From positions 1 through 64,000 of the forward strand of contig CAJTRK010000005.1 of assembly GCA_910578475.1 (NCBI GenBank): 64,000 nt of DNA, written 5' to 3'. This DNA is from an uncultured Lachnospiraceae bacterium. Its GTDB lineage: Bacteria; Bacillota; Clostridia; Lachnospirales; Lachnospiraceae. Under the pieces are notes generated by a model, which was not told the DNA's origin, ran no database searches, and worked only from the letters and a program-made list of their open reading frames with translations. The translations under genes and the position numbers were made by a program. This document shows, piece after piece, positions 48,071 to 55,730 of this stretch; position 1 is the stretch's first letter; every line of letters starts with the position of its first letter.

Positions 48071-48254
48071 GTATGTGATTTCCGTGCCGCCCGGACAGAG
48101 ATATATCCCTGACGGCGGCCCTGTAAAGGATGCCGGTGCTTAGTGAAAATGCAGCTTGCTGTATTTGAGCTTAGCACCGTTGCTTCCTTTAGTGGAGCGA
48201 AAGCGTGCTGCCAAAGGGATATATCTCTGTCCGGGCGGCACGGAAATCACATAC
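48071..48254 (+). repeat. Long palindromic element, copy B
   Basis: Two perfect 40-bp inverted arms (48071-48110 and 48215-48254) flank a 104-bp core. The core holds CGGTGCTTAG (48134), TTAGCACCGTTGC (48171) and GGAGCGAAAGCG (48194), the blocks conserved in the other copies. The first two pair as a hairpin; the third forms a GAAA-type tetraloop stem. Arm sequence is unique to this copy. It lies between the terminator of the HPr-like gene and the ribosome binding site of the helicase gene. Confidence 0.88.
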
Positions 48255-48285
48255 CAGAATGATAGAGAGAAAGGAAACGCGCTTA

Positions 48286-50787
48286 ATGGAAATTCGGGTT
48301 TCGGTCAGGGGGCTGGTTGAGTTTATTTTGCGCTCCGGCGATATCGACAATCGAAGGGCGTCCGCCCCGGACGCCATGCAGGCGGGCGGGCGCATTCACC
48401 GGATGATACAGAAGCGGATGGGAGCGGATTATCATGCGGAAGTCAGTCTGCGCTATCGATATGAGACGGAGAAATATGACGTTATCATCGAAGGCCGTGC
48501 GGACGGCATCATAACGGAAGAAACCGAAACGGCGGGCAGGATGCCGGAACTGCCTGACGGGAACGCCATACAGACGATGGAAGAGGCGGAGGCGCCGGTC
48601 ATTCGGAAGCATGTTTCCGTTACCATTGATGAAATCAAGGGAACTTATCGCGACCTTGCGAAGATGAAACAGGCCGTCCCGGTGCATCTTGCACAGGCGA
48701 AGTGCTATGCGTATATTTATGCGGTGCAGAACCATCTGGAATCGATACATGTCAGAATGACCTATTGCCAGCTGGAAATGGCCGATATGACCGATTTAAG
48801 CGGCGCGGAGATTCGCTATTTTCATTATGATTATACGCTTGACGAGCTGCAGGCGTGGTTTGACGGCGTGATGGAGCAGTATAAGAAATGGACGGATTAT
48901 ACTTTTGACTGGCAGGAAATCAGGCAGGCTTCCATCAAGGCGCTTTCTTTTCCGTTTGCCTACCGGGAGGGACAGAAGGAACTGGCTTCCTATGTGTATC
49001 GTACCATTTACCATAAGCGGAAGCTGTTTATCGAAGCGCCGACCGGCGTCGGAAAGACGCTTTCCACCGTATTCCCGGCGGTGAAGGCGGTCGGAGAAGG
49101 GCTTTTGGAGAAAATTTTTTATCTGACGGCCAAGACGATTACAAGGACTGTTGCGGAAGATACGTTTCAGTTATTGCGAAATCACGGGCTGCAATTCAAA
49201 ACGGTGATTCTGACGGCGAAGGAAAAAATCTGTTTTCTGGAAGAGATGGAATGTAATCCGGAAGCCTGTCCTTATGCAAAAGGGCATTATGACAGAATCA
49301 ACGAAGCCATGTATGCGCTGTTGACGCAGTCCGACAGCTTTCACCGGGAAAAAATAGAGGAATTTGCCCGGCAGTATCAGGTCTGCCCGTTTGAAATGTG
49401 TCTGGATATGAGCCTCTTTTCGGATGCGGTCATATGCGATTATAATTATGTATTCGACCCGCATGTGTACTTACAGCGTTTTTTTGCGGAAGGGAACAGC
49501 GGTGAATATGTGTTTCTGATTGATGAGGCGCATAATCTGGTGGAACGGGGCAGGGAGATGTACAGCGCGGTTCTGCGCAAGGAAGATTTTCTGCAGTTAA
49601 AAAAAGAGGTAAAAGACCAGTTTCCTACGCTGGCCAACCGGCTTGAACGGTGTAATAAGGAAATGCTTACCCTGAAAAAAGAGTGTGAGGGTTATCGGGA
49701 GGAGACTTCCGTCTCATCCTTTATTATGGCGCTTGGCAGGCTGAACAGCGCCCTGGAGGATTTTCTGGAAGATAACGAAGAAAGCCCGGTGCGAAAGGCG
49801 GTTCTGGAGTTTTATTTTGCAGTATCTCATTTTTTGAGTATTTACGAACTTGTGGATGAAAACTATGTGACTTATTCCGAAATGCAGGCGGACGGCAGCT
49901 TTATCCTGAAACTGTTTTGCGTCAATCCGGCGAAAAATCTGCAGGAATGTATGATGCGCGGGCGCAGTACGATACTTTTTTCCGCCACGCTTTTGCCGAT
50001 TCAGTATTATAAGACGCTGCTCGGCGCGGAAGAAGGGGACTATGAGGTCTATGCGAAGTCCGTTTTTCTGCCGGAAAAAAGAGGGCTCTACATAGGAAGC
50101 GATGTGACGAGCAAATATACGAGACGGAGCGAAATGGAATATTACAATATCGCTTCCTATATATATGAAATTGTAAAGAACAGACACGGAAACTATATGG
50201 TCTTTTTCCCTTCCCATGCTTTTTTAAGACAGGTATATGAAAGCTTTATGGATTATTTTGCGGGAGAACAGATGGAGTGCATTCTGCAGGAAGACTATAT
50301 GGACGAGCGTTCCAGAGAAGAATTTCTAGGACGTTTCCTCGGAAATGAAGAATTTGACCTTTCGGAAGTGATTCATATGGATATCGAGGAAGAAGAAGAG
50401 AAGATTCTGATTGGATTCTGTGTGATGGGCGGCATTTTCAGCGAAGGCATTGACTTAAAAAACGACAGCCTGATAGGTGCGATTATTGTCGGGACAGGTT
50501 TGCCGCAGGTTTGCAACGAAAGAGAAATCCTGAAAAAATATTTTGACGGGTGGGGAGAAAACGGCTTCGATTATGCCTATCGCTATCCGGGGATGAATAA
50601 GGTATTGCAGGCCGCAGGCCGCGTCATCCGTACGATGGAAGACGTAGGAATTGTCGCCCTGCTCGATGAACGCTTCCTGAATGCCTCCTACCAACGGCTT
50701 TTTCCGAGAGAGTGGAATAACTACGAGGTAGTCACGATATCCCAGGCCGCGAAAAGGATAGAGCGGTTCTGGAATGAATGGCTGTGA
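48286..50787 (+). CDS. DinG/XPD-type helicase with N-terminal RecB/Cas4-like nuclease domain
   Basis: An 833-residue fusion. Residues about 1-220 look like a PD-(D/E)XK domain of the RecB/Cas4 type: GRADGI, DEIKG as the metal-binding core, and LAQAKCYAYIYA as the following helix. The rest is a superfamily 2 iron-sulfur helicase with EAPTGVGKT (Walker A), four spaced cysteines for the cluster (KICFLEE, ECNPEACP, VCPFEMC), LIDEAHN (DEAH box) and the C-terminal motifs SATLLP, GIDLKNDS and QAAGRVIR. A role in repairing or processing branched or blocked DNA is likely. Weak AAAGGA ribosome binding site. Its stop codon coincides with the first bases of palindrome copy C. Confidence 0.88.
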   Translation: MEIRVSVRGLVEFILRSGDIDNRRASAPDAMQAGGRIHRMIQKRMGADYHAEVSLRYRYETEKYDVIIEGRADGIITEETETAGRMPELPDGNAIQTMEEAEAPVIRKHVSVTIDEIKGTYRDLAKMKQAVPVHLAQAKCYAYIYAVQNHLESIHVRMTYCQLEMADMTDLSGAEIRYFHYDYTLDELQAWFDGVMEQYKKWTDYTFDWQEIRQASIKALSFPFAYREGQKELASYVYRTIYHKRKLFIEAPTGVGKTLSTVFPAVKAVGEGLLEKIFYLTAKTITRTVAEDTFQLLRNHGLQFKTVILTAKEKICFLEEMECNPEACPYAKGHYDRINEAMYALLTQSDSFHREKIEEFARQYQVCPFEMCLDMSLFSDAVICDYNYVFDPHVYLQRFFAEGNSGEYVFLIDEAHNLVERGREMYSAVLRKEDFLQLKKEVKDQFPTLANRLERCNKEMLTLKKECEGYREETSVSSFIMALGRLNSALEDFLEDNEESPVRKAVLEFYFAVSHFLSIYELVDENYVTYSEMQADGSFILKLFCVNPAKNLQECMMRGRSTILFSATLLPIQYYKTLLGAEEGDYEVYAKSVFLPEKRGLYIGSDVTSKYTRRSEMEYYNIASYIYEIVKNRHGNYMVFFPSHAFLRQVYESFMDYFAGEQMECILQEDYMDERSREEFLGRFLGNEEFDLSEVIHMDIEEEEEKILIGFCVMGGIFSEGIDLKNDSLIGAIIVGTGLPQVCNEREILKKYFDGWGENGFDYAYRYPGMNKVLQAAGRVIRTMEDVGIVALLDERFLNASYQRLFPREWNNYEVVTISQAAKRIERFWNEWL

Positions 50788-50975
50788 AAGCGTCGTCCGG
50801 GGGAAGCGTAAGGGGCGGCGGCTCCTGTATTCCAAAAGGAACCCCTTTGAGGATGTCGGTACTTGGCGAAGTATTTTTGAGCCTAGTACCGTTACTTCCG
50901 AAACGGAGCGAAAGCGCGGTGACGTTGGAATACAGGAGCCACCGCCCCTTACGCTTCCCCCGGACGACGCTTTCA
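50785..50975 (+). repeat. Long palindromic element, copy C
   Basis: Inverted arms of 50 bp (50785-50834 and 50926-50975) with a single mismatch flank a 91-bp core containing CGGTACTTGG, CTAGTACCGTTAC and GGAGCGAAAGCG. The left arm begins exactly at the helicase stop codon and the right arm ends 11 bp before the convergent nfo stop. The arms are GC-rich and unrelated to those of copies A and B. Confidence 0.9.
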
Positions 50976-50986
50976 GCGCGGGGAAA

Positions 50987-51838
50987 CTAACGCAGCATCT
51001 GAATTTCCTCCTTATAAGGCGGCACTTTCTTATCCGGGTTTTCCGGGGAGGGTATGTAGGGCGTTTCCAGAATCTTTGGGAGGTCGGGGAAAGCCGGATG
51101 ATGCACGGCATAGCGGAGGGCGGCAAGGCCAATCGTTCCCTGGCCGATGTTGGCATGGCGGTCTTTGGCCGCACCGCATTTATTCTTGCTGTCGTTGACG
51201 TGAATGACTGCCGCATTTTGCTTTCCAATCAATTTATCAAACCGGTCAATGACACCGTCGAAATCATTTCTGACATCATAACCCGCATCGTTCAGATGGC
51301 ATAAATCCAGGCAGACACGCAGTTTTTCATTGTGAATAACTTTATCATAAATCTCCGCAAGCTCTTCGAAGCTGCGTCCGATTTCAGAACCCTTTCCGGC
51401 CATTGTTTCCAATGCGATATAACAGGAGTCAGCGTTCAGCACATCATTCAGCCCTTGAGTGATTCGGTCAATACCGGCCTTTACGCCGGCGCCTACATGG
51501 GAACCGGGATGCAGAATCAGCACATGGCTGCCCATCGCTTTCGTGCGTTCTATTTCCAGGGCCAGAAATTCTACGGCAAGTGAATAAATTTCGGGATTGA
51601 CCGAGTTGGCCAAATTAATAATATAGGGAGCGTGAACGACAAATTCCCGTATGTTGTGGCTTTTCATATATTCCCAGGCAGGTTCTATCTGCAGGGCGGA
51701 GATGTCTTTCCGTTTTGTATTCTGGGGAGCGCCGGTATATACCATGAATGTGTTTGCATCATAGGCTGCTGCTTCTTTTGCGGAAGCGAGCAGCATTTCT
51801 TTACCGCTCATGCTGACATGGGAACCAAGTTTTATCAT
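50987..51838 (-). CDS. nfo: Endonuclease IV (AP endonuclease)
   Basis: Cleaves the DNA backbone 5' to abasic sites in base-excision repair; a trinuclear zinc enzyme with a TIM-barrel fold. The 283-residue protein shows LGSHVSMSG, VVHAPYIINLAN, LHPGSHVGAG, ALETMAGKGSEIG, CLDLCHLNDAGYDV and IHVNDSKN..DRHANIGQGTIG, which include all the His/Asp/Glu zinc ligands. GGAAAGGAAATCACAACT precedes the ATG. Its clustering with the helicase and the radical SAM pair gives a small DNA-repair neighbourhood, though only the radical SAM pair has visible LexA-type boxes. Confidence 0.97.
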   Translation of the reverse strand: MIKLGSHVSMSGKEMLLASAKEAAAYDANTFMVYTGAPQNTKRKDISALQIEPAWEYMKSHNIREFVVHAPYIINLANSVNPEIYSLAVEFLALEIERTKAMGSHVLILHPGSHVGAGVKAGIDRITQGLNDVLNADSCYIALETMAGKGSEIGRSFEELAEIYDKVIHNEKLRVCLDLCHLNDAGYDVRNDFDGVIDRFDKLIGKQNAAVIHVNDSKNKCGAAKDRHANIGQGTIGLAALRYAVHHPAFPDLPKILETPYIPSPENPDKKVPPYKEEIQMLR

Positions 51839-52277
51839 AGTTGTGATTTCCTTTCCGGGTGTGCTTTATTCGTTTCTTTTATCTTTTTTCATTTTATCGT
51901 ATTTGGGGGTAGAATGTACAGGTTGAAAAATAAATTTTTCAGACATAATTCTCAGGCTGAGAGAAAGACATGATGATTAGAATATTTAGATAATTTTGCA
52001 AATTTTCTAAATATGGAACAAGAGTCATAAATGAATGACATTTGTGTCATATGTGGATAACTCTGTGGAAATTGGGGATTTCTTTATCTTTTTTGTAACT
52101 TTTCTTACAAAATCGTCAGAAAAACTGTGGATAAGTTGGTCAATCAGAATTATCTGGAAAAATTCATACCGATTTGGTCAATGGGCTTTTCAAAATCTTT
52201 TTATTTCTATTTTGGCTTATTTGTGTTATACTTTTCGAGTAAATCAGAAAATAAAACTGTGAAAAGAGGAAAAGAAA
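51839..52277. other. AT-rich intergenic region with two DnaA boxes and dyads
   Basis: Between the divergent nfo and GH13 genes there is no credible gene. It holds a hairpin TGAAAAATAAATTTTTCA (about 51923), an inverted repeat ATATTTAGA..TCTAAATAT (51982-52014), two perfect DnaA boxes, and an extended -10 element TGTTATACT (52224-52232) that probably drives the GH13 gene. Confidence 0.6.
52052..52134 (-). promoter_or_regulatory. Pair of perfect DnaA boxes
   Basis: TGTGGATAA (the complement of TTATCCACA) occurs at 52052-52060 and 52126-52134, same orientation, 74 bp apart, within strongly AT-rich DNA. The spacing is near seven helical turns. Neither dnaA nor dnaN is nearby, so this is not evidence for the chromosomal origin; a DnaA-titrating or DnaA-regulated site is the modest reading. 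Confidence 0.55.
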
Positions 52278-53588
52278 ATGTGGGCTTATGAAAGTGTTTT
52301 TTATCAGATATATCCGTTGGGCTTCTGCGGAGCTCCTTTTGAAAATGACGGCATACCGGAATCCCGGATTCGGAAAGTGAATGACTGGATTCCTCATATG
52401 AAGGAACTTGGAATCAATGCAATTTATTTTTCCCCGGTGTTTGAATCCGATACGCATGGCTATAATACAAGGGATTATCATAAAATTGACTGTCGTCTCG
52501 GAACCAACGAGGATTTTGCGGGAGTTTGCAGGAATCTGCATGAAAACGGCATCAAAGTGATTCTGGACGGCGTGTTCAATCATGTGGGAAGAGGGTTCTG
52601 GGCTTTTCAGGATGTATTGCAGAAGCGTTGGGATTCTCCGTATAAGGACTGGTTCCATATCAATTTCGACGGCAATTCCAATTACAATGACGGCCTCTGG
52701 TATGAAGGATGGGAAGGCAACTATGATTTGGTGAAACTGAATCTGCGTAATGAGGATGTTATCAATCATATTTTTGACAGTGTCAGAGGATGGGTGGAGG
52801 AGTTTGATATCGACGGACTCCGGCTTGATGTGGCTTACTGCCTGGATAAAGATTTTCTGCGCAGACTGCGCGGCTTCTGCGACGGACTGAAACCGGATTT
52901 CTATCTGCTTGGAGAGACGCTGCACGGCGATTATAATCAGTGGATGAATGAAAGCATGCTGCACTCCGTTACGAATTACGAGTGCTATAAAGGCCTGTTC
53001 TCCAGTTTCAACAGCATGAATATGTTTGAAATCGTACATTCCCTGCTGCGGCAGTTCGGTCCGGAGAACTGGACTCTGTACCGGGGCAGACATATGCTTT
53101 CCTTTGTGGATAACCACGATGTGACGAGGGTTGCGAGTGTTCTGACGAATGAAAAGCATCTGCCGCTTATTTATGCTCTTTGCTTTGGAATGCCGGGCAT
53201 TCCCTGCGTTTATTACGGAAGCGAGTGGGGAGCGAAGGCGCACAAGAGCGAGGGAGACCCGGCGCTGCGGGCATGTTTTGCAAAACCGGAATGGAATGAG
53301 CTGTGCGATTTTATTCACGCGCTGGCGGAGGCGAAAAAAGGGTCGGAAGCGTTGAATTACGGGACATTCCGTTCTGTTGTGCTGACGAATAAACAGTGTA
53401 TTTTTGAAAGAAAATCGGAAAACGAGCGCGTGCTTGTTGCCATCAATGCGGACAGTGAAAGCTACACGGCGCACTTCGATGCGGGCTGCGGTATGGCGGT
53501 AGATTTAATCAGCGGAGAAAAGCATGATTTTGGAGGAGGAAGCGAGCTTCCGCCGTACAGCGCTTTTTTCTGGAAGATGGAGAGATAG
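52278..53588 (+). CDS. GH13 alpha-amylase family enzyme (cyclomaltodextrinase/maltodextrin hydrolase-like)
   Basis: A 436-residue cytoplasmic glycoside hydrolase of family 13; there is no signal peptide. The barrel motifs are VILDGVFNH, DGLRLDVA (nucleophile Asp), LLGETLHGD (acid/base Glu) and SFVDNHDVTR (stabilising Asp). The C-terminal beta domain is short. Relatives split cyclodextrins or maltodextrins and trim products for MalQ, which fits malQ elsewhere in the window. GAGGAAAAGAAA precedes the ATG. The exact substrate is not determined. Confidence 0.93.
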   Translation: MWAYESVFYQIYPLGFCGAPFENDGIPESRIRKVNDWIPHMKELGINAIYFSPVFESDTHGYNTRDYHKIDCRLGTNEDFAGVCRNLHENGIKVILDGVFNHVGRGFWAFQDVLQKRWDSPYKDWFHINFDGNSNYNDGLWYEGWEGNYDLVKLNLRNEDVINHIFDSVRGWVEEFDIDGLRLDVAYCLDKDFLRRLRGFCDGLKPDFYLLGETLHGDYNQWMNESMLHSVTNYECYKGLFSSFNSMNMFEIVHSLLRQFGPENWTLYRGRHMLSFVDNHDVTRVASVLTNEKHLPLIYALCFGMPGIPCVYYGSEWGAKAHKSEGDPALRACFAKPEWNELCDFIHALAEAKKGSEALNYGTFRSVVLTNKQCIFERKSENERVLVAINADSESYTAHFDAGCGMAVDLISGEKHDFGGGSELPPYSAFFWKMER

Positions 53589-53621
53589 AAATAATTTCTG
53601 AAAATTTTCGGAAAAGGATGG

Positions 53622-53650
53622 TTGACTTTTGTCTGACAATCCTTTATGAT
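53622..53650 (+). promoter_or_regulatory. Sigma-A promoter of the small-ORF / ABC exporter unit
   Basis: TTGACT and TATGAT with 17-bp spacing, about 40 bp before a small ORF with a strong ribosome binding site. It is the only evident promoter for the downstream ABC exporter pair. Confidence 0.75.
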
Positions 53651-53691
53651 AGCAAGTACGTTATGATAAACAAATTTTAGGAAAGGAGGTC

Positions 53692-53814
53692 ATGAGTATG
53701 TTTACAAGTTTCGCGTTAAATCGAATGAAAGAGTCTGGAATGAGTTTTGCAGCAGAACTGAACAATGTAAAAAGATATGAAATGGCCTCCGTATATGATT
53801 CGGACCGTCCATAG
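53692..53814 (+). CDS. 40-residue small protein or leader peptide before ABC exporter genes
   Basis: ATG at 53692 follows a full AAAGGAGGT ribosome binding site (spacing 1; a second in-frame ATG at 53698 gives spacing 7). The 38-40 residue product (MSMFTSFALNRMKESGMSF...) is amphipathic with a charged C-terminus ending SDRP. I do not recognise it. It lies under a good promoter and is followed by an intrinsic terminator and then by the ABC exporter genes, the layout of a translated leader controlling readthrough. It may also be a genuine small protein. Confidence 0.6.
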   Translation: MSMFTSFALNRMKESGMSFAAELNNVKRYEMASVYDSDRP

Positions 53815-53898
53815 ACTTTTTGTCCCCGCTGAGCATATTGCGGCATCGGGGCAGCCGGAAGGGAAAGGACAGGAATCGAATAAAATGGGTATGAGACG

Positions 53899-53936
53899 AA
53901 CAGTCGCGGGCTATTTCAGCAGCGGCTGTTTTTTTG
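53899..53936 (+). terminator. Terminator/attenuator between small ORF and ABC exporter
   Basis: AACAGTCGC pairs with GCGGCTGTT (one G-U pair) across 14 nt, followed by TTTTTTT. About 55 bp remain to the exporter start codon, with no second promoter visible, so it should act as an attenuator. An upstream CCCCG..CGGGG pairing (53824-53851) could form an alternative structure. Confidence 0.8.
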
Positions 53937-53993
53937 TACAATTCGGAAATAGGGCCGTGAAAGTGCAGACTGAGAAGGAGACGACATAAGGCT

Positions 53994-55727
53994 ATGAAAA
54001 AAATATCAACTTATATCTGGGAAAACAAAATGCCATATTTGCTGGCGGTGGCTTCGCTTCTGATAGCGGTGACGCTTGACATGATGGCGCCGAGGCTGAC
54101 GAAATCTGTTGTGGACGATGTTATCGTCGGCGGGAATATGGGAAAACTGAAATATTTGCTGCTTGGATTTCTCGGCATCGGCCTGGGAAGGTGTACCTTT
54201 CAGTATATCAAGGAATTTACTTTTGACCGGGTTGGTTCCAAAATTTCGGCTCAGATGCGCCGGGATTTATTCGTACATATCCAGTCGCTGAGCGCGGACT
54301 TTTTTGACAGAACCAATACCGGCGAACTGATGGCCAGGGTCAAAGAAGACATCGACATCATATGGGATGCGCTCGGATTCGTCGGAATGCTGTTAATTGA
54401 GGTATTTTATCATACGGGCATCGTGCTCGTGTGTATGTACATGCTGAATTGGAAACTGGCGCTGATTCCGACCGCGGCGATGCTCTTCTGCGGAACGATT
54501 GCGGTTATCATGGAGAAAAAACTGGGCGTTGTCTATGAGGAAATCAGTGAAGAAAATGCCGCCCTGAACACGGTCGCGGAAGAAAATCTGGCAGGCGTGC
54601 GTACGGTCAAGGCATTTGCGAGAGAAAAGTTTGAAATCGCGAAGTTCCTTTCGCATAACAAAAGATACTATGACCTGAATATGAAGCAGTCAAGGCTGTT
54701 TGTGAAATACAACCCTTATTTTTCGGTTGTTTCCAAACTGCTGCCTATTTTGACCATACTGGTCGGAGGAAAATTCGTTATCTCGGGAGAGATGACATTG
54801 GGAGAAATGACGGCATTCGTAGAGTATTCCAATAACATCGTGTGGCCGATGGAGATGCTCGGCTGGCTGACGAACAGTTTTTCTTCGGCGGTTGCCTCGA
54901 ACAAGAAAATCAAAAAGATTTATCAGGAAAAGCCAAGCATTCGGGAAGCGGAAAAACCGGTGATACTGGAGAGCGTTCAGGGAAAGGTATGTTTCGACAG
55001 GGTTTCTTTCCACAAAGCGGATATGTATGAGATTCTGCATGATATTTCCTTTACGCTGGAACCCGGGAAAACGCTCGGCATTATGGGGGCGACCGGAGCG
55101 GGCAAAACATCCATCGTACAGCTTTTGCAGCGTATGTATGACGCCACGGGCGGCACGATTTCCATCGATGGTGTGGATATCCGGCAGCTTTCGCTGGAAC
55201 AGCTTCGAACGAATATCAGCAGCGTGACACAGGATGTATTCCTGTTTTCCGATACGATTAACGAAAATATCAAACTGGGCAAAAAAAGCACAACGGATTA
55301 CGGGGTGGTGCGGAAGGCTTCGACGGACGCGCAGGCAAGCGGCTTCATCGAGCGGATGGAAGGAAAATACGATACGGTCATCGGAGAACGGGGCGTCGGA
55401 CTTTCCGGCGGGCAGAAGCAGCGAATCAGCATCGCGCGGGCGCTGGCCAAGAAAGACCCGATTCTGATTCTGGATGATTCCACTTCCGCGCTGGACATGG
55501 AAACCGAACATCTGATACAGGAAACATTGGAAACGCTGACGAATACGACCAAAATCATTATTGCCCATCGTATCAGCGCGGTACGGCATGCGGATGAAAT
55601 TCTGGTTCTTCAGGACGGTGGCATTGCGGAGCGCGGGACGCACGAGAGTCTGCTTGCCGGGAAAGGCCTGTATTATGAGACATACCATGCACAGTATGGG
55701 GACGTGTTGAAAGGAAAGGAGGTATAG
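53994..55727 (+). CDS. ABC exporter half-transporter, subunit 1 (degenerate catalytic site)
   Basis: A 577-residue exporter: six membrane helices (about residues 1-315) followed by an ATPase domain with GATGAGKTS (Walker A), LSGGQKQR (signature) and IIAHR (H-loop). The residue after Walker B is Asp instead of the catalytic Glu (ILILDDSTSA). That is the pattern of the degenerate half of heterodimeric multidrug exporters such as BmrC/BmrD and TM287/288. It should pair with the next gene product, which starts 4 bp later. Likely substrates are hydrophobic drugs, lipids or peptides. Expression probably depends on the upstream leader. Confidence 0.94.
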   Translation: MKKISTYIWENKMPYLLAVASLLIAVTLDMMAPRLTKSVVDDVIVGGNMGKLKYLLLGFLGIGLGRCTFQYIKEFTFDRVGSKISAQMRRDLFVHIQSLSADFFDRTNTGELMARVKEDIDIIWDALGFVGMLLIEVFYHTGIVLVCMYMLNWKLALIPTAAMLFCGTIAVIMEKKLGVVYEEISEENAALNTVAEENLAGVRTVKAFAREKFEIAKFLSHNKRYYDLNMKQSRLFVKYNPYFSVVSKLLPILTILVGGKFVISGEMTLGEMTAFVEYSNNIVWPMEMLGWLTNSFSSAVASNKKIKKIYQEKPSIREAEKPVILESVQGKVCFDRVSFHKADMYEILHDISFTLEPGKTLGIMGATGAGKTSIVQLLQRMYDATGGTISIDGVDIRQLSLEQLRTNISSVTQDVFLFSDTINENIKLGKKSTTDYGVVRKASTDAQASGFIERMEGKYDTVIGERGVGLSGGQKQRISIARALAKKDPILILDDSTSALDMETEHLIQETLETLTNTTKIIIAHRISAVRHADEILVLQDGGIAERGTHESLLAGKGLYYETYHAQYGDVLKGKEV

Positions 55728-55730
55728 ACT

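Noticed and set aside
50785..50975. Long palindromes interpreted as simple Rho-independent terminators
   Set aside because: Arms of 40-50 bp, loops of about 90-100 nt with conserved sequence, and lack of a U-tail do not fit intrinsic terminators.
52052..52134. Chromosomal replication origin
   Set aside because: Only two DnaA boxes and no dnaA, dnaN, recF or gyrB genes nearby.
52164..53474. 436-codon minus-strand frame opposite the GH13 gene
   Set aside because: It lies antisense to an intact GH13 enzyme with all catalytic motifs and has no recognisable domain.
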